64,000 nucleotides of DNA from Serratia sp. PL17 (GCF_017832355.1 NZ_JAFIBY010000001.1:1716209-1780208), one strand, 5' to 3'; positions 32,158 through 42,456 are shown, numbered from the stretch's first letter. A program made the numbers and translations. The notes: generated by a model not told the origin, from the sequence alone.

Positions 32158-32603
32158 CATCAATTCCGTGACCCCGATCACAAGCCAAACGGTTACCTGC
32201 GTAGTTGGCGCGGGTAAAGCGATCGGCATCACTTCATTTGTTTGCTTTTTCAACTACCGTTCTGGCTATCAGAGTTTTAAAAAAACTGTAAACCCTCTCT
32301 TCAACCTTACGAAATACCTGTAAAATACTGCCGTCCGGGATAAACCACTATTTTAGCAAGGTTTAAACTGGCCGCGTTCAGCACGGGAAGCAGGCGCGAT
32401 TGCCATTAACGGAGTTTAGGCAACGGAAGGTTCCAGGGCCGGCCGAATGTCTGAGGCAATCACTAACAGAAGTAACACCACGGATTATTTTATTTCATGC
32501 GAAAAAGACAACCGAACCCGTACGGTCCTTTTACAATATCGCTGTTCCCTGCGCGGTTTTTAACCGCTGCAGCCATAACAATATGCCTCTAAGGAGTTTT
32601 AGC
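32158..32603 (+). other. Leader region of sdaA
   Basis: About 445 bp between nudL and sdaA. It must contain the sdaA promoter and leader. An open frame reaches from 32400 into sdaA without a stop, but it lacks a ribosome site and similarity to the family. No riboswitch or operator was recognised. Confidence 0.5.
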
Positions 32604-33968
32604 GTGATTAGCGTTTTCGACATGTTTAAGATCGGCATCGGCCCGTCCAGCTCTCATACGGTTGGACCGATGAAAGCCGGCAAACAGTTTGTCGACGATC
32701 TGGTAAATAAAGGCCTGATGCCTTCTATCACGCGTGTTGCTGTAGATGTTTACGGCTCACTCTCATTGACCGGTAAAGGTCACCATACCGATATCGCTAT
32801 CATCCTCGGCCTGGCAGGTAATATGCCGGATACCGTTGATATCGATAGCATCCCGGGTTTTATTCGCGATGTAGAACAACGTCAACGCCTGATGCTGGCC
32901 AATGGCCAGCATGAAGTCGATTTCCCGCGTGATGGCGGCATGGTTTTCCGCAGCGACAACCTGTCACTGCATGAAAACGGCATGCAAATCCACGCCTTCG
33001 CCGGGGATAAACAAGTTTACAGCAAGACTTACTATTCTATCGGCGGGGGTTTTATCGTCGATGAAGAAAACTTCGGCAAGGCCGACGAGCATGAACTGAG
33101 TGTCCCATATCCGTTCAGTTTTGCTCGCGAAATGCTCGATCACTGCCGTGAAACCGGGTTGTCCCTGTCAGGCATGGTGATGCAAAACGAACTGGCATTG
33201 CACAGCAAACAGGACATCGAAACCTATTTCGGCAACATCTGGCAGACCATGCGCGCCTGTATTGATCGTGGCCTGAATACCGAAGGCGTGTTGCCGGGGC
33301 CGCTGCGTGTTCCACGCCGTGCATCCGCCTTGCGCCGTCTGCTGGTTTCCTCAGATAAACTGTCCAGTGACCCAATGAACGTGATTGACTGGGTCAATAT
33401 GTTTGCACTGGCAGTGAACGAAGAGAACGCGGCAGGCGGCCGTGTTGTCACGGCGCCGACCAACGGGGCTTGCGGCATCGTACCGGCCGTGCTGGCGTAC
33501 TATGACCACTTTATTGAGTCCGTTAGCCCAGACATTTACATCCGCTACTTTATGGCTGCGGGTGCCGTCGGTGCGCTGTACAAGATGAACGCCTCTATCT
33601 CCGGTGCCGAAGTCGGCTGTCAGGGTGAAGTGGGCGTGGCCTGTTCAATGGCTGCGGCCGGTCTGGCTGAACTCTTGGGCGGTAGCCCGGAGCAGGTGTG
33701 CATCGCGGCAGAAATCGGTATGGAACACAACCTGGGGCTGACCTGTGACCCGGTTGCCGGCCAGGTTCAGGTGCCGTGCATCGAACGTAACGCCATTGCT
33801 TCCGTGAAGGCGATCAACTCCGCACGCATGGCTTTGCGCCGTACCAGTGAACCTCGCGTATCGCTGGATAAGGTGATCGAGACCATGTACGAAACCGGTA
33901 AAGATATGAACGCTAAATACCGCGAAACCTCTCGCGGTGGCCTGGCGATCAAAGTGCAGTGCGACTAA
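32604..33968 (+). CDS. sdaA: L-serine dehydratase 1
   Basis: Iron-sulfur-dependent enzyme deaminating L-serine to pyruvate and ammonia. The 454 residues equal E. coli SdaA in length. The GTG start (VISVFDMFKIGIGPSSSHTVGPMKAG) has AAGGAG 7 bases upstream. Cysteines for the [4Fe-4S] cluster lie in TNGACGIVPAV, GCQGEVGVACSMAAAG and LTCDPVAGQVQVPCIERN. A strong terminator follows at 33977. Confidence 0.97.
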   Translation: MISVFDMFKIGIGPSSSHTVGPMKAGKQFVDDLVNKGLMPSITRVAVDVYGSLSLTGKGHHTDIAIILGLAGNMPDTVDIDSIPGFIRDVEQRQRLMLANGQHEVDFPRDGGMVFRSDNLSLHENGMQIHAFAGDKQVYSKTYYSIGGGFIVDEENFGKADEHELSVPYPFSFAREMLDHCRETGLSLSGMVMQNELALHSKQDIETYFGNIWQTMRACIDRGLNTEGVLPGPLRVPRRASALRRLLVSSDKLSSDPMNVIDWVNMFALAVNEENAAGGRVVTAPTNGACGIVPAVLAYYDHFIESVSPDIYIRYFMAAGAVGALYKMNASISGAEVGCQGEVGVACSMAAAGLAELLGGSPEQVCIAAEIGMEHNLGLTCDPVAGQVQVPCIERNAIASVKAINSARMALRRTSEPRVSLDKVIETMYETGKDMNAKYRETSRGGLAIKVQCD

Positions 33969-33976
33969 CGTCCTCA

Positions 33977-34000
33977 CCCCGCCTTCACGGCGGGGTTTTT
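33977..34000 (+). terminator. Terminator of sdaA
   Basis: Perfect stem CCCCGCC/GGCGGGG with a 5-base loop followed by TTTTT. Confidence 0.92.
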
Positions 34001-34251
34001 CTTGGTATGAACGCTGAGTAATCAAACCGCTAACACACACCAAGTGACAATGTCACGATAAAATATGTCGACACTGTCACGCCGATCCTGCGGTTAACCC
34101 GCAATTTAGCCCTCTGTTTCGCCAAATTTAAATAATTTACTGGGTTACCATCACTCTTGTATAACGACAGGCTAGAATTAGCCAAGTATCATTTAGGGCA
34201 GTTTGGCCTGGCGGTGATTTTTGGGCTGGCTTACCGAACAAGGATTTAGTG

Positions 34252-35868
34252 ATGTTGATGACCCAACTTACCGTGACCAAATACCGTTATTACCGTTGGC
34301 TACTGGCCGGGGCGGTTGGGTTGGCTATTCTGCTACTCTCACTCTATACCCGTTATTACCAAGAACTTGGTACCATCGAACAAAACCGACAGTTTCTCGC
34401 TACCCGCACCGTTGCCAAAATTAATGATTTACTGACGCCCGCCCGACAACAAGCCGAACGATCCATGCCGATGTTGGACCAATCTTGTGAAACCGCAATG
34501 TCAGCATTGCGTTTCCGCGCCGCACAAAACCAGGCCTTACGTGCCATGTTATTGGTCAAAGATGGTGTTATTTACTGTTCCAGCCTGTTCGGCGCACGTA
34601 AGTATGATTTCAGCGCTATTTTACCCACCGTAGCAAACGATGGCGCGACACTGGTGCTGCGCCCTTCGTTAACCGTCGCCAAAGGGGTACCTACGCTGAT
34701 CATGTGGACACCCGTTGCGCCAGGTGACAACCGCAACGGTGTGTTACACGTTTTCAATATAGAATTGCTGGCAAACTTTCTGCTGGAGCCTCAGGAACCC
34801 TTTGCACAGCGCGTGGTGTTAAACGTCGGCAATTACAGCCTGGAATACGGTCGTCGAGAGATCTTGCGCAGCGATACGCTGACGGCAGACCTACGGTATA
34901 CGGCAAAATCTGCGCAGTATCCCTTCTCTATCTCATTATTTGGCCCACAGGCTAACATGCTGGCGCTGACGGCACTGCCGCGTCATATCCCATTGTCGCT
35001 GTTGATCAGTCTGCTGGCAGCCTATGTGGTGTATCTGCTGACAGCTAACCGCATGAGTTTGTCATACCATATTGGCCATGCCATTACCCATCGCGAGTTC
35101 CGTGTTTACTGTCAACCTATCATCAATGCCGAAACCGGCAGATGTGTTGGTGTTGAAACCTTGTTACGCTGGAAAAACAAACGTCAGGGCTGGATTTCAC
35201 CTGATGTATTTATCCCGCTGGCAGAACAGCATGGCTTAATCATCTCCCTCACACGCTACCTGATAACCACTGTGGTAGAGAACCTGCATTTGTTCCCGCC
35301 ACGCCCTTCGTTTTATATCAGCATCAATGTCGCCGCCGAGCATTTCAACGGGGTTACTATCATCGACGACATCCGCCGTCTGTGGCTGCCAGCCCATCCG
35401 ATGCCGTCACTGATGCTGGAACTGACCGAGCGTACCGCATTGTCGGAAATTCAGTATGAGCAGATTAAAACGCTGAAAGAAATGGGTGTCATGCTGGCCA
35501 TTGACGATTTTGGAACCGGGCATAGCTCTCTGAGTTATCTGAAAAAACTCAGCCCTGACGTATTGAAGATCGATCGCGGTTTTACTGCGGCAATCGGCAC
35601 CGATGCGATTAACGCGACGGTCACCGATACCATTATTACCCTGGCACAGCGTTTGAAGCTGAAACTGGTGGCTGAAGGGGTAGAAACGGCCGAACAAGCG
35701 GATTATCTACGCTCACGTGATGTGAACGCCTTGCAAGGTTTCTATTTTGCCAAACCCATGCCGATCAATGTATTTCCGTTGTGGCTACAGCAATATGAAT
35801 CGCGGTTACGGGCAATGAACAAGCGGGAAGAACGTCAAAGAGAAGAGGAACTCAAGCCGGAGGCATAA
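34252..35868 (+). CDS. pdeD: CSS-motif EAL-domain c-di-GMP phosphodiesterase (PdeD-like)
   Basis: 538 residues: a membrane helix near residues 15-35, a periplasmic CSS sensor domain of about 200 residues (Cys in DQSCETAMS and IYCSSLFG), a second helix near 245-265, then an EAL domain. Catalytic features are present: the EAL-equivalent ETLLRW, SINVAAEHF, LELTERTAL, AIDDFGTGHSSL, KIDRGF, AEGVET and LQGFYFAKP. It should hydrolyse c-di-GMP under control of periplasmic thiol state, as for E. coli CSS proteins. The ATG at 34252 follows AAGGA. Convergent with yoaE, as in E. coli. Confidence 0.92.
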   Translation: MLMTQLTVTKYRYYRWLLAGAVGLAILLLSLYTRYYQELGTIEQNRQFLATRTVAKINDLLTPARQQAERSMPMLDQSCETAMSALRFRAAQNQALRAMLLVKDGVIYCSSLFGARKYDFSAILPTVANDGATLVLRPSLTVAKGVPTLIMWTPVAPGDNRNGVLHVFNIELLANFLLEPQEPFAQRVVLNVGNYSLEYGRREILRSDTLTADLRYTAKSAQYPFSISLFGPQANMLALTALPRHIPLSLLISLLAAYVVYLLTANRMSLSYHIGHAITHREFRVYCQPIINAETGRCVGVETLLRWKNKRQGWISPDVFIPLAEQHGLIISLTRYLITTVVENLHLFPPRPSFYISINVAAEHFNGVTIIDDIRRLWLPAHPMPSLMLELTERTALSEIQYEQIKTLKEMGVMLAIDDFGTGHSSLSYLKKLSPDVLKIDRGFTAAIGTDAINATVTDTIITLAQRLKLKLVAEGVETAEQADYLRSRDVNALQGFYFAKPMPINVFPLWLQQYESRLRAMNKREERQREEELKPEA

Positions 35869-35886
35869 TGCCCCCGGCCCGTGATA

Positions 35887-37431
35887 TTACTGGTGCTCCT
35901 CGTCGTGAGGTTCCACTTTTGTGATACGCACCAGCTCGATACGGTACTCAGACACCTCGACGATTTCAAAACGCAGTCGATTAAGTTCTACCACATCACC
36001 CACGACCGGCATTTGGCCGTAGTGTGCCAGCAGGAACCCCGCCAAGGTGGCGTAATCCGCCGTTGGGCTAACCAAGTCTTCACAGTTTAGCGCCTGCTCC
36101 AGCGAGTGCATGTCAGCACCGCCTTTCACCAGCCAACTGTTGGATTCCACCACGATATCCGGCGTTTCATCCTCATCAGGGAATTCACCTGCGATCGCCT
36201 CCAACACATCCAGTGGCGTAACCAGTCCCTGCACTACGCCAAATTCGTTGGTGACGACGACCAAACGCCCTTTGGCACGTCGCAAGACTGCCAGCAGGTT
36301 AATCACGTCCATGGTCTCCGGCACGACGATCGGCGGTGTGCGCGCAGCGAATTCTGCGATATCTTCGCCCCGCTCTACTGCCACCAGCAGATCCTTGGCA
36401 CGAACCACACCGATAATCTCATCCAGGGAGTCACGGCACACCGGGAACAGGCTGTGCGGCGTGTCCAGCAATTGTTCACGGACTTCTTCCCGTGAACGAT
36501 CGCAATCCACCCATGAAATTTCGGTGCGCGGCGTCATGACGCTACGCAGGGAACGGGAGGCCAGCGTCAAAACACCGCTGATCATATAGCGTTCTTCTTC
36601 TGCGAAGGTTTCGTTTACCGGCATCGGCACTGCTTCATCTGTCTGCTGTGCTCGCTGTTGCCCCATCAAACGCATAATCGCTTCGGCGGTACGCTCACGC
36701 ATAGGACGATGCGCCTGATGCTTGATAAAGTTACGGCGCGCGATTTGGTTAAACAGCTCAATCAGGATCGAGAAGCCAATCGCAGCGTACAGATACCCTT
36801 TCGGAATATGCATGCCAAAGCCTTCGGCGATCAGGCTCAAGCCGATCATCAACAGGAAGCTCAGACACAGCACCACGATAGTCGGATGCGCATTCACGAA
36901 GTTAGTCAGCGGTTTGGAAGCCACCAACATCACCACCATCGCGATAACCACGGCCGTCATCATTACCGCCAGGTCGTTCACCATCCCCACCGCGGTAATG
37001 ACCGCGTCGAGCGAGAACACCGCATCAAGGATCACAATCTGCACCACAACAGCCCAGAACTTGGCGTAGCCCCGGTTAGCGCCATCTTGATGTGTTTGTC
37101 CTTCCAGCCGTTCGTGCAGCTCCATGGTGGCCTTGAACAACAGGAAGACACCACCGAACAGCAGGATCAAATCACGGCCAGAGAAGCTAAAGTCCGCCAC
37201 GCTAAACAGCGGCGTGGTGAGCGTTACCATCCAGGAAATGACCGACAACAGGCCCAGACGCATAAACAGCGCCAGCGACAGACCGAGTATACGGGCTTTA
37301 TCACGCTGCTTCGGTGGTAGCTTGTCGGCCAAAATGGCGATAAACACCAGGTTGTCGATACCCAGTACAATTTCCAACACCACCAGTGTCAGTAACCCAG
37401 CCCAAATTGAGGGGTCCATTAAAAATTCCAT
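35887..37431 (-). CDS. yoaE: TerC-CBS-CorC domain membrane protein YoaE
   Basis: 514 residues: an N-terminal TerC domain of about seven membrane helices ([51 protein letters not shown]), then paired CBS domains ([35 protein letters not shown]) and a C-terminal CorC/HlyC domain. The acidic residues of the TerC helices suggest metal-ion transport, but the substrate is unproven. The gene lies between pdeD and manX as in E. coli. Confidence 0.92.
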   Translation of the reverse strand: MEFLMDPSIWAGLLTLVVLEIVLGIDNLVFIAILADKLPPKQRDKARILGLSLALFMRLGLLSVISWMVTLTTPLFSVADFSFSGRDLILLFGGVFLLFKATMELHERLEGQTHQDGANRGYAKFWAVVVQIVILDAVFSLDAVITAVGMVNDLAVMMTAVVIAMVVMLVASKPLTNFVNAHPTIVVLCLSFLLMIGLSLIAEGFGMHIPKGYLYAAIGFSILIELFNQIARRNFIKHQAHRPMRERTAEAIMRLMGQQRAQQTDEAVPMPVNETFAEEERYMISGVLTLASRSLRSVMTPRTEISWVDCDRSREEVREQLLDTPHSLFPVCRDSLDEIIGVVRAKDLLVAVERGEDIAEFAARTPPIVVPETMDVINLLAVLRRAKGRLVVVTNEFGVVQGLVTPLDVLEAIAGEFPDEDETPDIVVESNSWLVKGGADMHSLEQALNCEDLVSPTADYATLAGFLLAHYGQMPVVGDVVELNRLRFEIVEVSEYRIELVRITKVEPHDEEHQ

Positions 37432-38003
37432 ATCAGACTCCGAAAAAAAGACAGGATGGCCGAGCGATGCTCAGGCGTGACGATGCCGACGCAGGATTTG
37501 CGCAAACAACAGCAAGATAACGGGATTGCAGTACCGGGAGATGGCCGAACGGCCGTGTGATTTGTGCTACGCCAGCAGGTGGCGGGTGGAACCTTGAAAA
37601 ACAGTAACTTCGGTGACAGTCCATAGGGTGGGCTGAGGCCCTTCACTCCTAAATATGAAAGAAGAAATACTCTAGCAGGAATTTTTTTGCCGGCAAAGAA
37701 GCTTTTTTACGTTCTGCATCGTCTTGTAACAGCTCTGTTGTTTAATTCCGCAAACACCGCGTTAAGACTTATCCGAGCGTTCAATAACAGAGCAATGTCA
37801 CAAAATTTATTTTTTCACTCACTAAAATAAATGACGCTAACGTGGTTCAACGCGCACAGGCTTTTGAAACTGCGCGAGAAATGTTAAGAGCGGGTTTCCA
37901 AATATCTACCATAATGTATCTGAACCGCGGAAGTGACTGCCAGGAAGCAAATGAACTAAAGAACGACACAATCCGTGCATGAAGTTCAATGAGGAGGTAG
38001 CGA
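37432..38003. other. Divergent control region between yoaE and manX
   Basis: About 570 bp. The left half is the yoaE leader; I looked for a yybP-ykoY riboswitch there and did not find its GGGGAGUA element. The right half carries the palindromic operator at 37805-37832 and ends with the manX ribosome site GAGGAGG (37991-37997). Confidence 0.5.
37805..37832. promoter_or_regulatory. Mlc/NagC-like palindromic operator before manX
   Basis: Perfect 9-bp inverted repeat ATTTATTTT and AAAATAAAT separated by 10 bases (TTCACTCACT), about 170 bp before the manX start. AT-rich TTATTTT/AAAATAA arms are typical of Mlc and NagC sites, and E. coli manXYZ is controlled by both. Which regulator binds is inference. 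A partial CRP-like site overlaps just to the left. Confidence 0.6.
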
Positions 38004-38975
38004 GTGGCAATAGCTATTATCATCGGCACACACGGGACCGCAGCGGAACAATTGCTGAAGACGACGGAAATGCTATTAGGCGAACAGGACAACGTCGCTT
38101 TTATAGATTTCGTCCCCGGTGAAAATGCCGAAACGTTAATCGAGAAATATAACGGAAAAATCAGCGGACTCGACACCAGCGGTGGCGTCCTGTTCCTGGT
38201 GGATACCTGGGGCGGCAGCCCTTTCAATGCGGCGAGCCGTATCGCCGTCGATAAAGAAAACTATGAGGTCGTCACCGGGGTTAACATTCCCATGCTGGTG
38301 GAAACATTCATGGCAAGAGACGACAACCCTGGCTTTGACGAATTGGTCGCGCTGGCGTTGGAAACTGGCCGTGAGGGTGTGAAAGCCCTGAAGAAACCAG
38401 CAGAAGAGAGTGTTAAGCCCGCGGCACAACAGAGTTCTCCCGTCGCAAAACCCGCAGCACCACAGGCACCTCTGGGCCCCAATGACCACATGAAGATCGG
38501 CCTGGCCCGCATCGATGACCGTTTGATCCACGGTCAGGTCGCGACCCGTTGGACCAAGGAAACTGACGTCACTCGCATTATCGTTGTCAGTGACGAAGTC
38601 GCCGCCGACCACGTTCGCAAAACCTTACTGACTCAGGTGGCCCCGCCCGGCGTCACCGCTCACGTGGTTGACGTAGCGAAAGCCATCCGCGTCTGGAATA
38701 ACCCGAAGTACGCGGGTGAACGCGTGATGTTGCTATTTACCAACCCAACTGACGTGTGGCGTTTGGTGGAAGGCGGTGTGGACATCAAATCGGTGAATAT
38801 CGGTGGTATGGCATTCCGCCAGGGTAAAACCCAGGTAAATAACGCCGTTTCTGTCGACGAAAAAGATATCGAGGCGTTTAAGAAATTAAACGAGCGCGGT
38901 ATTGAATTGGAAGTGCGTAAAGTCTCGTCCGACAGCCGGTTAAAAATGATGGACCTGATTAACAAGCTCAATTAA
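38004..38975 (+). CDS. manX: Mannose-family PTS EIIAB subunit
   Basis: Cytoplasmic phosphotransfer protein of the mannose/glucosamine PTS. 323 residues: the IIA domain (1-130) has the phosphorylated His10 in IIGTHGTAAE; a Pro/Ala-rich linker (KPAAQQSSPVAKPAAPQAP) follows; the IIB domain has its phosphohistidine in RIDDRLIHGQVA. The GTG start has GAGGAGG upstream. It leads manX-manY-manZ, but with a long 181-bp gap before manY that carries a repeat. Confidence 0.96.
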   Translation: MAIAIIIGTHGTAAEQLLKTTEMLLGEQDNVAFIDFVPGENAETLIEKYNGKISGLDTSGGVLFLVDTWGGSPFNAASRIAVDKENYEVVTGVNIPMLVETFMARDDNPGFDELVALALETGREGVKALKKPAEESVKPAAQQSSPVAKPAAPQAPLGPNDHMKIGLARIDDRLIHGQVATRWTKETDVTRIIVVSDEVAADHVRKTLLTQVAPPGVTAHVVDVAKAIRVWNNPKYAGERVMLLFTNPTDVWRLVEGGVDIKSVNIGGMAFRQGKTQVNNAVSVDEKDIEAFKKLNERGIELEVRKVSSDSRLKMMDLINKLN

Positions 38976-38984
38976 TGGCGACAT

Positions 38985-39118
38985 TTCCCAAGATAATTGG
39001 AGTGGCATCGCAAAGGCACGTCTGCGAATCACCCGAAGCATAACGAACGATGTGACGAGGGTAAGCGGATTCAGCCAACAAAGATGCGGCTTCAAGTAGG
39101 AAGGGTATAGCCAATAAT
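38985..39118. repeat. Intergenic repeat element between manX and manY
   Basis: About 130 bp beginning CCAAGATAATTGGAGTGGCATCG and ending GATGCGGCTTCAAGTAGGAAGGGTATAG. The outer parts are inverted with respect to each other (GCATCGCAAAGGC against CAAAGATGCGGC). It resembles an enterobacterial intergenic palindromic family common in Serratia, and its ends match the short element at 10974-11037. It lies inside the manXYZ transcript, so it would be folded RNA between manX and manY. Confidence 0.55.
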
Positions 39119-39156
39119 TATTTTACTCAGAGATCTTTGGTCATAGGAGAAGTGCA

Positions 39157-39954
39157 ATGGAGATTACCACTCTTCAGATTGTACTGATATTTATCGTTGC
39201 CTGTATCGCCGGGATGGGTTCCGTCCTCGACGAGTTTCAGTTCCACCGTCCGCTGGTCGCTTGTACCCTGATCGGTTTTATTCTCGGTGATATGAAGACC
39301 GGCATCATCATCGGCGGTACGCTGGAGATGATCGCCCTGGGCTGGATGAACATCGGTGCGGCAGTTGCGCCAGATGCTGCGTTAGCGTCAATCATTTCTA
39401 CCATTCTGGTTATTGCCGGCGGGCAAAGCGTCGGTGCCGGTATTGCCCTGGCCATCCCCTTGGCGGCGGCCGGACAAGTTCTGACCATCATCGTACGTAC
39501 GCTGACCGTCGCCTTCCAGCACGCCGCGGACAGCGCGGCGGAACGCGGCAGTTTGCGCGCCATTACCTGGTTGCATATCTCTGCCCTGCTGCTGCAGGCG
39601 ATGCGTATCGCTATTCCGGCGGTTATCGTCGCTATTTCAGTGGGTACCTCAGGCGTTCACGCACTGCTTAACTCGATCCCGGAAGTTGTCACCAGCGGCC
39701 TGAACATCGCCGGTGGGATGATCGTCGTCGTCGGTTACGCGATGGTGATCAACATGATGCGTGCCGGTTATTTGATGCCATTCTTCTACCTCGGCTTCGT
39801 GACCGCTGCCTTCACCAACTTTAACCTGGTCGCGCTGGGCGTCATCGGCGTGGTTATGGCCGTGCTTTATATCCAGCTCAGCCCGAAATACAACAAGTCT
39901 CAGGTTGTACAAGCCGGCCCGGCGAATAATGACCTCGATAACGAACTGGACTAG
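39157..39954 (+). CDS. manY: Mannose-family PTS EIIC subunit
   Basis: 265 residues, polytopic inner-membrane channel subunit (MEITTLQIVLIFIVACIAGMGSVLDEFQFHRPLVACTLIGF; GTLEMIALGWMNIGAAVAPDA; GGQSVGAGIALAIPLAAAGQ). It forms the membrane complex with ManZ. The AGGAGAA ribosome site is good. Seven bases separate its stop from the GTG-led frame of manZ. Confidence 0.96.
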   Translation: MEITTLQIVLIFIVACIAGMGSVLDEFQFHRPLVACTLIGFILGDMKTGIIIGGTLEMIALGWMNIGAAVAPDAALASIISTILVIAGGQSVGAGIALAIPLAAAGQVLTIIVRTLTVAFQHAADSAAERGSLRAITWLHISALLLQAMRIAIPAVIVAISVGTSGVHALLNSIPEVVTSGLNIAGGMIVVVGYAMVINMMRAGYLMPFFYLGFVTAAFTNFNLVALGVIGVVMAVLYIQLSPKYNKSQVVQAGPANNDLDNELD

Positions 39955-39969
39955 GAATAGGTGAGAGAC

Positions 39970-40812
39970 ATGGTTGATACAACAGCTCAAAAGAAACTCA
40001 CGCCAGCCGATATTCGCGGTGTGTTTATGCGCTCGAATCTGTTCCAGGGTTCATGGAACTTCGAACGTATGCAAGCGCTGGGTTTTTGCTTCTCAATGGT
40101 ACCGGTGATCCGTCGCCTGTATCCGGAAAATAACGACGACCGCAAACAGGCGATCAAACGCCACCTGGAGTTCTTTAACACCCACCCTTACGTGGCAGCG
40201 CCGGTGCTTGGCGTAACCATGGCAATGGAAGAACAACGCGCAAACGGTGCGCCTATCGACGATGCGGCCATTAACGGTATCAAAGTCGGTTTGATGGGGC
40301 CACTGGCCGGTGTGGGTGACCCGATCTTCTGGGGGACCGTACGCCCGGTATTTGCCGCGCTCGGTGCCGGTATTGCCATGAGTGGCAGCCTGCTTGGCCC
40401 GATATTGTTCTTTGTCCTGTTCAACCTGGTGCGCCTGTTGACCCGCTATTACGGCGTGGCTTACGGTTATCGCAAAGGGGTGGATATCGTCAATGATATG
40501 GGTGGCGGCTTCCTGCAAAAACTGACGGAAGGAGCGTCCATTCTCGGCCTCTTTGTCATGGGGGCGTTAGTCAACAAGTGGACGCACGTGAATATCCCGC
40601 TGGTCGTCTCGAAAATCACAGACCAGACCGGGCATACCACGGTCACCACCGTGCAAACCATCCTCGATCAGCTGATGCCGGGGTTGGTACCTCTGCTGCT
40701 GACCTTCGGGTGTATGTGGCTACTGCGCAAAAAAGTGAATGCGTTGTGGATCATCATCGGCTTCTTTGCCATCGGTATCTTCGGTTACTGGGTTGGTCTG
40801 TTGGGTCTGTAA
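39970..40812 (+). CDS. manZ: Mannose-family PTS EIID subunit
   Basis: 280 residues from MVDTTAQKKLTPADIRGVFMRSNLFQGSWNFERMQALGF, the family start; an in-frame GTG at 39961 would add three residues and is less likely. Hydrophobic C-terminal helices and GLMGPLAGVGDPIFWGTVRPVFAALG are typical of EIID. With ManY it forms the sugar channel, which is also a receptor for some bacteriocins and phage lambda DNA entry in E. coli. A strong terminator follows. Confidence 0.96.
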   Translation: MVDTTAQKKLTPADIRGVFMRSNLFQGSWNFERMQALGFCFSMVPVIRRLYPENNDDRKQAIKRHLEFFNTHPYVAAPVLGVTMAMEEQRANGAPIDDAAINGIKVGLMGPLAGVGDPIFWGTVRPVFAALGAGIAMSGSLLGPILFFVLFNLVRLLTRYYGVAYGYRKGVDIVNDMGGGFLQKLTEGASILGLFVMGALVNKWTHVNIPLVVSKITDQTGHTTVTTVQTILDQLMPGLVPLLLTFGCMWLLRKKVNALWIIIGFFAIGIFGYWVGLLGL

Positions 40813-40822
40813 AGGTGTTAAC

Positions 40823-40850
40823 AGCCGGGGGGAAACCCCCGGCTTTTTTT
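40823..40850 (+). terminator. Terminator of manXYZ
   Basis: Stem AGCCGGGGG/CCCCCGGCT with a 4-base loop, then a run of seven T. It lies just before the yobD ribosome site, so some readthrough into yobD is possible. Confidence 0.93.
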
Positions 40851-40867
40851 ATTTGTGGAGTTGAAAG

Positions 40868-41326
40868 ATGTCGCTGACCGATGGCGTATTACTGATTTTC
40901 ACCGCACTGATGCTGGTGTATGCGATTTACGATGAATTCGGCATGAACTTGCTGAAAGGCAAAACGTTACTGAAAGTGCAGTTGAAGCGTCGTAATCGGG
41001 TTGATTGTCTGATCTTTGTTGGCCTCGTCGCCATACTTATTTACCGTAATGTCACCACCCAAGGTGCGGCATTAACCACCTATCTGCTTATTTCTTTAGC
41101 ACTGATCGCTATTTATATTTCTTATATCCGCTGGCCTAAATTGTTGTTTAAAGCGCAGGGCTTTTTTTATGCAAATGCCTTTATTGAATATAACCGTATT
41201 AAAGCCATGAATTTATCTGAAGATGGCATTCTGGTCATAGATTTGGAACAGCGACGATTACTGATTCAGGTGACTCAATTAGATGACCTAGAGAAAATTT
41301 ATCACTTTTTTGTTGAAAATCAGTGA
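40868..41326 (+). CDS. yobD: DUF986 membrane protein YobD
   Basis: 152 residues with three hydrophobic segments, matching E. coli YobD ([75 protein letters not shown]). Function unknown. It sits after manXYZ as in E. coli, with GGAG at good distance before the ATG. Confidence 0.92.
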   Translation: MSLTDGVLLIFTALMLVYAIYDEFGMNLLKGKTLLKVQLKRRNRVDCLIFVGLVAILIYRNVTTQGAALTTYLLISLALIAIYISYIRWPKLLFKAQGFFYANAFIEYNRIKAMNLSEDGILVIDLEQRRLLIQVTQLDDLEKIYHFFVENQ

Positions 41327-41557
41327 ATAAAAAACAACCTCACCCCGTCGAGCAGCCCACCACGCGCTGAATGTGGATAATTAATCACCAGCGCACAAGG
41401 CTACCTGATTATTATTTACGCAACATTGTTGCACTAGCCTACATTATATTCCTTCTTGCACACTCCATTAATGAAAACAATTATCAATTCCAAACCAATA
41501 TCCGTTGGGAATAAAGGTTGTTGCCGGCGGAAATAATATGGTATGGTTGCGCCGTCA

Positions 41558-41735
41558 TTGGGGAGTAGCCGGTTTCTGGACAATAAAACGCCAGAAACGC
41601 CCGTATCAACATACTCGTTTTTTCATTAAAACGTGGTGCGGGCAGCCAGGTAAGGTTGGCGAGACCATAGACACGTAACTCCGTCGTATGGTTGGGGGTG
41701 GGTTACGTGTATATGGAGCCGCCCGGCCGAGGCTA
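41558..41735 (+). ncRNA. yybP-ykoY type Mn2+ riboswitch of mntP
   Basis: The leader has the diagnostic TTGGGGAGTAGCCGGTTTCT near its 5' end (from 41559), a stem GGTTTCTGG/CCAGAAAC, and the second conserved loop GGCGAGACCATAGACACG before the start codon. This arrangement is that of the Mn2+-sensing riboswitch before E. coli mntP (yebN) and alx. Mn2+ binding would raise expression of the exporter. Exact 3' limits are approximate. Confidence 0.85.
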
Positions 41736-41741
41736 TTTAAC

Positions 41742-42311
41742 ATGAACTTGTCAGCTACACTCATTCTCGCTTTTGGTATGTCTATGGATGCGTTTGCCGC
41801 ATCGATCGGCAAAGGTGCCAGCCTACATCAACCCCGTTTCCGTGAAGCACTGCGCACCGGACTGATCTTCGGTGTGGTCGAAGCTATTACGCCAATCATT
41901 GGTTGGGGTATCGGCCTGTTTGCAAGCCAATACATTATGGAATGGGATCACTGGGTCGCTTTCTCGCTGCTGTTTATTCTCGGCACGCGCATGATTGTAG
42001 AAGGCGTCAGAAACCGCCCAGATGAAGTGGAAAAAGTGAAGCGCCACGGGTTCTGGTTACTGGTCGCTACCGCGATAGCCACCAGTCTTGACGCCATGGC
42101 TATCGGTGTCGGCCTGGCCTTCTTGCAAGTGAACATTGTGCATACCGCCATGGCCATTGGCATGGCCACCATGATTATGGCGACAATAGGCATGATGATT
42201 GGTCGCTTCATCGGTCCACTCCTCGGCAAACGTGCGGAGATCCTCGGCGGTGTGGTCTTGATCGGTATCGGCGTCAATATCCTGCTGGAGCATTTGGGCT
42301 ACCTCGCCTGA
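41742..42311 (+). CDS. mntP: Manganese exporter MntP
   Basis: 189 residues, six predicted membrane helices in two similar halves. Conserved acidic membrane motifs [15 protein letters not shown] and [20 protein letters not shown] are present. It exports Mn2+. The frame extends 18 codons upstream, but [16 protein letters not shown] aligns with E. coli MntP. Riboswitch control is described separately; a terminator follows at 42331. Confidence 0.95.
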   Translation: MNLSATLILAFGMSMDAFAASIGKGASLHQPRFREALRTGLIFGVVEAITPIIGWGIGLFASQYIMEWDHWVAFSLLFILGTRMIVEGVRNRPDEVEKVKRHGFWLLVATAIATSLDAMAIGVGLAFLQVNIVHTAMAIGMATMIMATIGMMIGRFIGPLLGKRAEILGGVVLIGIGVNILLEHLGYLA

Positions 42312-42330
42312 TACCGCTAAACGCGAGAAA

Positions 42331-42353
42331 ACCTGCCAACGGCAGGTTTTTTT
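42331..42353 (+). terminator. Terminator of mntP
   Basis: Stem ACCTGCC/GGCAGGT with a 3-base loop followed by a long T run. Confidence 0.92.
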
Positions 42354-42456
42354 GTTTCTGTCCCCGATCAATCCATCTTGCCATCCGGCGCCTGCGGGAG
42401 GCTGGCAACGGTAAACGCAAGGACGCATTCAGCAAACCGACAACCTACACGCCGGC

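Noticed and set aside
32400..32603. In-frame upstream extension of sdaA
   Set aside because: The GTG at 32604 has an ideal AAGGAG site and matches the family start; the extension has neither.
37432..37680. Possible yybP-ykoY riboswitch before yoaE (TerC-family genes often have one)
   Set aside because: The GGGGAGUA element and its partner loop were not found on the reverse strand; the only clear copy in the window is before mntP.
37787..37802. CRP-like site TGTGA-N6-TCTGT before manX
   Set aside because: Only one half-site is good; too weak to list although CRP control of manXYZ would be expected.
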